DNA of 64,000 bases from Cryptomeria japonica (Eukaryota; Streptophyta; Pinopsida; Cupressales; Cupressaceae). A program made the translations under genes and the position numbers. The stretch covers positions 46,490,501 to 46,554,500 of the forward strand of contig NC_081414.1 in assembly GCF_030272615.1 (NCBI RefSeq). The letters run 5' to 3'. Positions 55,418-64,000 of the stretch are shown one piece after another (the first letter of the stretch is position 1; each line of letters starts with the position of its first letter). The notes beneath the pieces are model-generated. The model saw nothing but the letters and a program-made list of their open reading frames with translations, ran no database searches and had not been told where the DNA came from.

Positions 55418-58125
55418 GTAAAAGTGACCTATTTGCCCCTTAAAAATGAGGACAACAATTTTTTTGACCCAAACGTTCCTAAACAACCTATAGTTATTTT
55501 TACGTATGTTAGGTAACTCCCAAAATGGTATCTAAAAATGGTTGTTTTTTGTTCCTATGGTCAAGGTTCGAGAAGTTAAGGGCCGAAAACCACCTAGACT
55601 GTCATAATAGGCCTAATAGACTTGTGTGAAGGAAATACCCTTGTTGGTGATCTCCAATAAATACCAAGTGTTAGGAGGGTTATTTTGATGTCTTATAGTG
55701 ACCCTAAAGCCCCGAAAACAGTAATTTATGTGGGTGGAGTGTTGGTTCTTGCATTTGACTTAGTAGCCTAGTTGAGGTTTCCTTATGTTGTCTAGTCGTT
55801 TGTCCATGAAAGACCTTGATACCCATAAGCCATTGAAGCATTTTTATCAATGATTGTGTTGTCATCCCAAGGCCCTCTGCATCATAAAATAACATGAATT
55901 GTATTCCAAAATAAGTAATAGTAAAACACAAATTCAAAATTAAGCATCCAAATTCTTACAAGGAATTTTACACCTCACCAAAAGGTTAGCATAACCAAAA
56001 TAGTATCTCCTCTTATGTGTCTTACATCCACCTCTTACATCATAATCATAATATATTCTATCGTAATGGTCAAATTGACCCAAAAGACATAAGAACTATG
56101 GGAATATAGATCAAATATGTCATAAGATCTAACAATAGAGAATCATCTTACATTCTCTTATAGATCATAATATTTACTTGATTTTTAATGTATCATTGAA
56201 TGTAACTCTTGATTTAAATGCCACTACAATTACATGTGAGAGGATCAATAAATAATAAATAATTTTCCCATTGCCTAGAGGGGAATCCAAGTCTACCCTA
56301 TTTATGTTCCTTAGACATAACAATTATATGCCTACAATATTAAATAAAACTATTTAAATTTATCTAGGGTTTTCCAAGGTGAATAATAGTTGTGTTAGGA
56401 TTAAGGTGTTGTTTACTTTGTGATCTTATGTATATTTTCTATATCTCAAAAATTATTAAAATTGTCTCTTAGAGACCTAATGTTTTATTTAAAAATAATT
56501 TATCATTAATTTATTCCTTGGGAACTTTTACATTTATTTGTTATATAGAGTCATAAGTAGATGGAGTTAGTGTTGGCATTATTGGCATTAAGTTGTCATT
56601 GATGTCAACCGGTTTGGCATGGTCACTGGTGAGTAATAAGTGGTGACCGGTATGGGAGAAGTAAGACATGATGATATCAATCCATATGTGTGTAATAATA
56701 TAGAAGGTAGGTTACCGGTACACATGAAATGCATAATCTACCGGTAAAGCAGGACCACTGGTAAGGCAAAGCAAGCAAGCAAAAGAAGAACTGAAGGATG
56801 TGAACCGGTATACATAGAGAAGGTTAATGTTGTCGGTAAATGGACTTAGTAGAAGGACCAACATGTTTGATGGAAGGCCAAGTTGATCCATCGACAGAGA
56901 AGAGCTCTGCAGGTATGAAGGCCCATTGGTGAAGTTAGGTTATACTGGTAAGGTGATTTGAACCAGTAGTCAATCTTGGTCAGTGAAGGATGTCAAACTG
57001 ACATAGAAAATCAAGCATAGGTGGATGTCGACAAGGATGCCAGGTGGTGATCATAAAAAGGTCGGTGAAGTATTCATCGACGTAACAGTCAACAAGCAGG
57101 CCGACTTTTATGAAGAACTCAAAAATCATGGGAGGATGGCAGAAGGTTGCAGATTGAGGAAGACACTGTGCCAAGTGATTGAATAGACTCTACAAGAAGA
57201 TCTGATCTTTGCACCCATTTGACAAAGGAAACAACCGAGCCTTTAATGGCGTTTGACAAAGAAACATAGAAAAGTATGCTACAAACATCCAAATATAAAA
57301 AATGCACATTGGAATGCAAGGGGTTGGCGGTGCTAATCGATGACATGTAGATCATCTCTCTAGAAAATAAAAGTGGATCAAATCTTATACGAATTGTGTT
57401 GGTGAAGGAAAAACCTAACACGACACTGTTCGAATGTTGTTTTGGTGGGAACCCTAAAAGATAAGTATGTGAGCTCAAGACTGGAATGAGTTGATGCTTG
57501 ATGTGAGGTGTGAGTCAGAAGAGAGTCTAAGAAAGGAGAAAGATTATCTACCTTAGAGTTTATTCTGAGAAAGTTGCAGTGTGGGTTAGCAAGGTGTACC
57601 GGTGAGAGGGTCTAACTGGTAGAGACAGAGTAACTGGTAAACTATTGCAGTTCTAATAGTCAAGCTAACCAGTGAGGAGTGATTGGTCAAGAAGGTATCC
57701 AAAGAGTGACACAAAGGAGTGTGAGGTTGAGGGAGAAAGAAGAGAGGTAGAGAGTAACTGGTGAGTGATCAGAGAGAGTAATCTGATAACCGGCAGTGTG
57801 AGATCCAATGAAGAATAGGAAGTTGTTAACCAATAGAAATCCATTGATTAGGTGTTGCGGAACTCATTTGCAACCAGGTGCTATAACTGTATCAAAATTG
57901 CATTTCATTATACAACACCGATTTGGAGCTTGGTGCAGGGGTTGGTGCTCCTTGGGTTGGTGCCCTAAACAATTGAAATCAGTTGTTTCATTGTGAGGCT
58001 GGATTGGAGCAGTAGACTCCAACAACATTTCTCACTGAGGTTTTTCCCACATTGGGTTTTCCTCGTACATCTGGTGTTGTGGGTTATGCATTTGTGTGTT
58101 TGCTTCTTTAGATATCCACATTTAT
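55418..58125. repeat. Array copy 3
   Basis: Gypsy part resembles copy 2. The spacer and solo-LTR part (GCCACTACAA, GCATAATCTACC, CATAAAAAGGTC) resembles copy 4. Private variants include GAATTGTGTTGG and AATTGAAATCAGTT. Confidence 0.95.
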
Positions 58126-60833
58126 GTAAAAGTGACCTATTTGCCCCTTAAAAATGAGGACAACAATTTTTTTGACCCAAACGTTCCTAAACAACCTATA
58201 GTTATTTTTACGTATGTTAGGTAACTCCCAAAATGGTATCTAAAATTGGTTGTTTTTTGTTCCTATGGTCAAGGTTCGAGAAGTTAAGGGCCGAAAACCG
58301 CCTAGACTGTCATAATAGGCCTAATAGCCTTGTGTGAAGGAAATACCCTTGTTGGTGATCTCCAATAAATACCAAGTGTTAGGAGGGTTATTTTGATGTC
58401 TTATAGTGACCCTAAAGCCCCGAAAACAGTAATTTATGTGGGTGGAGTGTTGGTTCTTGCATTTGACTTAGTAGCCTAGTTGAGGTTTCCTTATGTTGTC
58501 TAGTCGTTTGTCCATGAAAGACCTTGATACCCATAAGCCATTGAAGCATTTTTATCAATGATTGTGTTGTCATCCCAAGGCCCTCTGCATCATAAAATAA
58601 CATGAATTGTATTCCAAAATAAGTAATAGTAAAACACAAATTCAAAATTAAGCATCCAAATTCTTACAAGGAATTTTACACCTCACCAAAAGGTTAGCAT
58701 AACCTAAATAGTATCTCCTCTTATGTGTCTTACATCCACCTCTTACATCATAATCATAATATATTCTATCGTAATGGTCAAATTGACCCAAAAGACATAA
58801 GAACTATGGGAATATAGATCAAATATGTCATAAGATCTAACAATAGAGAATCATCTTACATTCTCTTATAGATCGTAATATTTACTTGATTTTTAATGTA
58901 TCATTGAATGTAACTCTTGATTTAAATGCCACTACAATTACATGTGAGAGGATCAATAAATAATAAATAATTTTCCCATTGCCTAGAGGGGAATCCAAGT
59001 CTACCCTATTTATGTTCCTTAGACATAACAATTATATGCCTACAATATTAAATAAAACTATTTAAATTTATCTAGGGTTTTCCAAGGTGAATAATAGTTG
59101 TGTTAGGATTAAGGTGTTGTTTACTTTGTGATCTTATGTATATTTTCTATATCTCAAAAATTATTAAAATTGTCTCTTAGAGACCTAATGTTTTATTTAA
59201 AAATAATTTATCATTAATTTATTCCTTGGGAACTTTTACATTTATTTGTTATATAGAGTCATAAGTAGATGGAGTTAGTGTTGGCATTATTGGCATTAAG
59301 TTGTCATTGATGTCAACCGGTTTGGCATGGTCACTGGTGAGTAATAAGTGGTGACCGGTATGGGAGAAGTAAGACATGATGATATCAATCCATATGTGTA
59401 TAATAATATAGAAGGTAGGTTACCGTTACACATGAAATGCATAATCTACCAGTAAAGCAGGACCACTGGTAAGGCAAAGCAAGCAAGCAAAAGAAGAACT
59501 GAAGGATGTGAACCGGTATACATAGAGAAGGTTAATGTTGTCGGTAAATGGACTTAGTAGAAGGACCAACATGTTTGATGGAAGGCCAAGTTGATCCATC
59601 GACAGAGAAGAGCTCTGCAGGTATGAAGGCCCATTGGTGAAGTTAGGTTATACTGGTAAGGTGATTTGAACCAGTAGTCAATCTTGGTCAGTGAAGGATG
59701 TCAAACTGACATAGAAAATCAAGCATAGGTGGATGTCGACAAGGATGCCAGGTGGTGATCATAAAAAGGTCGGTGAAGTATTCATCGACGTAACAGTCAA
59801 CAAGTAGGCCGACTTTTATGAAGAACTCAAAAATCATGGGAGGATGGCAGAAGGTTGCAGATTGAGGAAGACGCTGTGCCAAGTGATTGAATAGACTCTA
59901 CAAGAAGATCTGATCTTTGCACCCATTTGACAAAGGAAACAACCGAGCCTTTAATGGCGTTTGACAAAGAAACATAGAAAAGTATGCTGCAAACATCCAA
60001 ATATAAAAAATGCACATTGGAATGCAAGGGGTTGGCGGTGCTAATCGATGACATGTAGATCATCTCTCTAGAAAATAAAAGTGGATCAAATCTTATACGA
60101 ATTGAGTTGGTGAAGGAAAAACCTAACACGGCACTGTTCGAATGTTGTTTTGGTGGGAACCCTAAAAGATAAGTATGTGAGCTCAAGACTGTAATGAGTT
60201 GATGCTTGATGTGAGGTGTGAGTCAGAAGAGAGTCTAAGAAAGGAGAAAGATTATCTACCTTAGAGTTTATTCTGAGAAAGTTGCAGTGTGGGTTAGCAA
60301 GGTGTACCGGTGAGAGGGTCTAACTGGTAGAGACAGAGTAACTAGTAAACTATTGCAGTTCTAACAGTCAAGCTAACCAGTGAGGAGTGATTGGTCAAGA
60401 AGGCATCCAAAGAGTGACACAAAGGAGTGTGAGGTTGAGGGAGAAAGAAAAGAGGTAGAGAGTAACTGGTGAGTGATTAGAGAGAGTAATCTGATAACCG
60501 ACAGTGTGAGATCCAATGAAGAATAGGAAGTTGTTAACCAATAGAAATCCATTTATTAGGTGTTGCGGAACTCATTTGCAACCAAGTGCTATAACTGTAT
60601 CAAAATTGCATTTCATTATACAACACCGATTTGGAGCTTGGTGCAGGGGTTGGTGCTCCTTGGGTTGGTGCCCTAAATAATTGTAATCGGTTGTTTCATT
60701 GTGAGGCTGGATTGGAGCAGTAGACTCCAACAACATTTCTCACTGAGGTTTTTCCCACATTGGGATTTCTTCGTACATCTGGTGTTGTGGGTTATGCATT
60801 TGTGTGTTTGCTTCTTTAGATATCCACATTTAT
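58126..60833. repeat. Array copy 4
   Basis: Gypsy part shares CTAAAATTGG with copy 5, while the spacer and LTR share variants with copy 3. Private variants include GATCGTAAT and GACGCTGTG. Confidence 0.95.
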
Positions 60834-63541
60834 GTAAAAGTGACCTATTTGCCCCTTAAAAATGAGGACAACAATTTTTTTGACCCAAACGTTCCTAAAC
60901 AACCTATAGTTATTTTTATGTATGTTAGGTAACTCCCAAAATGGTATCTAAAATTGGTTGTTTTTTGTTCCTATGGTCAAGGTTCGAGAAGTTAAGGGCC
61001 GAAAACCGCCTAGACTGTCATAATAGGCCTAATAGCCTTGTGTGAAGGAAATACCCTTGTTGGTGATCTCCAATAAATACCAAGTGTTAGGAGGGTTATT
61101 TTGATGTCTTATAGTGACCCTAAAGCCCCGAAAACAGTAATTTATGTGGGTGGAGTGTTGGTTCTTGCATTTGACTTAGTAGCCTAGTTGAGGTTTCCTT
61201 ATGTTGTCTAGTCGTTTGTCCATGAAAGACCTTGATACCCATAAGCCATTGAAGCATTTTTATCAATGATTGTGTTGTCATCCCAAGGCCCTCTGCATCA
61301 TAAAATAACATGAATTGTATTCCAAAATAAGTAATAGTAAAACACAAATTCAAAATTAAGCATCCAAATTCTTACAAGGAATTTTACACCTCACCAAAAG
61401 GTTAGCATAACCTAAATAGTATCTCCTCTTATGTGTCTTACATCCACCTCTTACATCATAATCATAATATATTCTATCGTAATGGTCAAATTGACCCAAA
61501 AGACATAAGAACTATGGGAATATAGATCAAATATGTCATAAGATCTAACAATAGAGAATCATCTTACATTCTCTTATAGATCATAATATTTACTTGATTT
61601 TTAATGTATCATTGAATGTAACTCTTGATTTAAATGCCATTACAATTTCATGTGAGAGGATCAATAAATAATAAATAATTTTCCCATTGCCTAGAGGGGA
61701 ATCCAAGTCTACCCTATTTATGTTCCTTAGACATAACAATTATATGCCTACAATATTAAATAAAACTATTTAAATTTATCTAGGGTTTTCCAAGGTGAAT
61801 AATAGTTGTGTTAGGATTAAGGTGTTGTTTACTTTGTGATCTTATGTATATTTTCTATATCTCAAAAATTATTAAAATTGTCTCTTAGAGACCTAATGTT
61901 TTATTTAAAAATAATTTATCATTAATTTATTCCTTGGGAACTTTTACATTTATTTGTTATATAGAGTCATAAGTAGATGGAGTTAGTGTTGGCATTATTG
62001 GCATTAAGTTGTCATTGATGTCAACCGGTTTGGCATGGTCACTGGTGAGTAATAAGTGGTGACCGGTATAGGAGAAGTAAGACATGATGATATCAATCCA
62101 TATGTGTGTAATAATATAGAAGGTAGGTTACCGGTACACATGAAATGCATCATCTACCGGTAAAGCAGGACCACTGGTAAGGCAAAGCAAGCAAGCAAAA
62201 GAAGAACTGAAGGATGTGAACCGGTATACATAGAGAAGGTTAATGTTGTCAGTAAATGGACTTAGTAGAAGGACCAACATGTTTGATGGAAGGCCAAGTT
62301 GATCCATCGACAGAGAAGAGCTCTGCAGGTATGAAGGCCCATTGGTGAAGTTAGGTTATACTGGTAAGGTGATTTGAACCAGTAGTCAATCTTGGTCAGT
62401 GAAGGATGTCAAACTGACATAGAAAATCAAGCATAGGTGGATGTCGACAAGGATGCCAGGTGGTGATCATAAAGAGGTCGGTGAAGTATTCATCGACGTA
62501 ACAGTCAACAAGCAGGCCGACTTTTATGAAGAACTCAAAAATCATGGGAGGATGGCAGAAGGTTGCAGATTGAGGAAGACACTATGCCAAGTGATTGAAT
62601 AGACTCTACAAGAAGATCTGATCTTTGCACCCATTTGACAAAGGAAACAACCGAGCCTTTAATGGCGTTTGACAAAGAAACATAGAAAAGTATGCTGCAA
62701 ACATCCAAATATAAAAAATGCACATTGGAATGCAAGGGGTTGGTGGTGCTAATCGATGACATGTAGATCATCTCTCTAGAAAATAAAAGTGGATCAAATC
62801 TTATACGAATTGAGTTGGTGAAGGAAAAACCTAACACGACACTGTTCGAATGTTGTTTTGGTGGGAACCCTAAAAGATAAGTATGTGAGCTCAAGACTGG
62901 AATGAGTTGGTGCTTGATGTGAGGTGTGAGTCAGAAGAGAGTCTAAGAAAGGAGAAAGATTATCTACCTTAGAGTTTATTCTGAGAAAGTTGCAGTGTGG
63001 GTTAGCAAGGTGAACCGGTGAGAGGGTCTAACTGGTAGAGACAGAGTAACTGGTAAACTATTGCAGTTCTAACAGTCAAGCTAACCAGTGAGGAGTGATT
63101 GGTCAAGAAGGCATCCAAAGAGTGACACAAAGGAGTGTGAGGTTGAGGGAGAAAGAAGAGAGGTAGAGAGTAACTAGTGAGTGATCAGAGAGAGTAATCT
63201 GATAACCGGCAGTGTGAGATCCAATGAAGAATAGGAAGTTGTTAACCAATAGAAATCCATTGATTAGGTGTTGCGGAACTCATTTGCAACTAGGTGCTAT
63301 AACTGTATCAAAATTGCATTTCATTATACAACACCGATTTGGAGCTTGGTGCAGGGGTTGGTGCTCCTTGGGTTGGTGCCCTAAACAATTGTAATCGGTT
63401 GTTTCATTGTGAGGCTGGATTGGAGCAGTAGACTCCAACAACATTTCTCACTGAGGTTTTTCCCACATTGGGTTTTCCTCGTACATCTGGTGTTGTGGGT
63501 TATGCATTTGTGTGTTTGCTTCTTTAGATATCCACATTTAT
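60834..63541. repeat. Array copy 5 (junction with intact solo-LTR end)
   Basis: Continues uninterrupted into the true 3' end of the solo LTR. Private variants include GGTATAGGAGAAG and GTTGTCAGTAAATGG. Confidence 0.95.
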
Positions 63542-63660
63542 CTTACCGGTTTTATTGTTTAGTGCTTAGGGTGATAACCAGTATTCCAAGGTTAGTTAAG
63601 AAGAAAAGATTTCAAGAACCACTAATTCACCCCCCTCTCAGTGGTACATTGTGTTCAACA
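61987..63660 (+). repeat. Copia-type solo LTR (1674 bp) with GTTAG TSD
   Basis: Begins TGTTGGCATTATTGGC and ends GTGTTCAACA. GTTAG lies on both sides (61982-61986 and 63661-63665), and no internal element sequence is present. It shares with Copia-B's LTR the TTGTCATTGATGTCA word near the start, frequent ACCGGT motifs, and the ATTCACCCCCCTCTCAG tail. Its first 1555 bp also begin at 51155, 53863, 56571 and 59279 in the earlier array copies, where its 3' end is missing. Confidence 0.88.
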
Positions 63661-63665
63661 GTTAG

Positions 63666-64000
63666 TAGTGGAGCTTATGAAGTTAGTTGTAGTAAATTTA
63701 TTGACCTGGAGATGATTATTTAGTATTGGAGCATCTTGTATGTTGTTGGTAGAGTTGCCATATGATTTGGGTGATTGTTTTGGATTCTCACCTTTGAATA
63801 TGTGAAATTATAGAGTAGTCACAAGTCAAAGGTATCATCTATTATTGATATAGATATTATTTTTCTATTCATGATTTACTGGGAGTTACATTTACTGAAT
63901 TATTGGAAGAGATTTTTCATTTTAAAAATAGGAGATTTTGCATTTAAAGGTTCTATGTTATGCCATGTTGAAGCCATTTTTTGATATTCTTCTAACATTT
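63666..64000. other. Right-edge sequence, no gene recognised
   Basis: 335 bp of AT-rich DNA after the solo LTR. A plus-strand ORF overlapping the LTR end (63409-63723) is open by chance. Confidence 0.5.

Larger units (their letters stand above)
50002..63541. repeat. Five-copy, 2708-bp tandem array (transposon-junction satellite)
   Basis: Unit starts (GTAAAAGTGACC) lie at 50002, 52710, 55418, 58126 and 60834, each exactly 2708 bp apart. The fifth copy ends at 63541, where the unique continuation of the solo LTR begins. Each unit is 467 bp of Gypsy-B LTR end, 686 bp of spacer and 1555 bp of solo-LTR start. Internal junctions read CCACATTTAT/GTAAAAGTG, joining LTR interior to Gypsy LTR interior with at most one or two bases of homology. 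Copies differ by scattered substitutions with no net length change. Confidence 0.97.

Noticed and set aside
50288-61353. A 77-residue minus-strand ORF repeated five times at 2708-bp spacing
   Set aside because: It lies antisense in the Gypsy LTR/spacer and is repeated only because the DNA is. It shows no domain or codon-level constraint distinct from its surroundings.
51564-62894. 64- and 119-residue minus-strand ORFs inside the solo-LTR copies
   Set aside because: They sit in LTR sequence, overlap no known motif and vary in length between copies. Treated as chance ORFs kept by recent amplification.

Overview
This window is a stretch of a large, repeat-dominated nuclear plant genome. The evidence is nested Copia and Gypsy LTR retrotransposons, plant L1-type LINEs and a tandem pair of classical arabinogalactan-protein (AGP) genes. 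The density and size of the elements, with LTRs of 1.2-1.7 kb and several layers of insertion, would suit a gymnosperm or conifer, but that placement is inference. I recognise only two intact host genes, the AGPs at 36392-36763 and 40735-41142. Nearly everything else is decayed or rearranged mobile DNA.

Layout. 1-2507: 3' end of a plus-strand Gypsy-like element, made of a decayed ORF, a polypurine tract and an LTR. 2508-9557: a complete but decayed minus-strand Copia element (Copia-A) that probably split the Gypsy LTR. 9558-11307: unassigned DNA plus the gag remnant of a third Copia (Copia-C). 11308-27075: a 15.8 kb minus-strand LTR element without pol domains (LARD/Tat-like), with an exact ATATA target-site duplication (TSD). 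One of its LTRs has shrunk to 86 bp. A second full Copia (Copia-B, 14653-22093, exact TAAAA TSD) sits inside its Q/N/P-rich ORF. 27097-31560: a 5'-truncated L1 LINE with endonuclease, reverse transcriptase, zf-RVT and RNase H remnants. 31561-33122: AT-rich spacer with a (TA)n microsatellite.

33123-42268: two tandem units of about 4.6 kb joined at ATAAAA microhomology. Each carries a truncated LINE relic and one AGP gene with its own TATA box. The two genes remain open and differ mainly by a 12-codon Ser/Pro expansion, so both look functional. 42269-45204: AT-rich DNA without a recognisable gene.

45205-50468: a Gypsy element that keeps LTRs, gag and protease but has lost reverse transcriptase and integrase. 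From inside its 3' LTR begins the most striking structure here: exactly five head-to-tail copies of a 2708-bp unit (50002-63541). Each unit joins the last 467 bp of the Gypsy LTR, a 686-bp spacer and the first 1555 bp of a Copia-type solo LTR. Only the last copy continues into the solo LTR's true end (63660), which is followed by the same GTTAG TSD that precedes it. A junction between two unrelated transposon fragments has therefore been amplified into a young, satellite-like array.

The mobile elements do not form a pathway. They record successive insertions, deletions and duplications whose relative order can be read from TSDs and junctions. No CRISPR, rRNA or tRNA gene was recognised.
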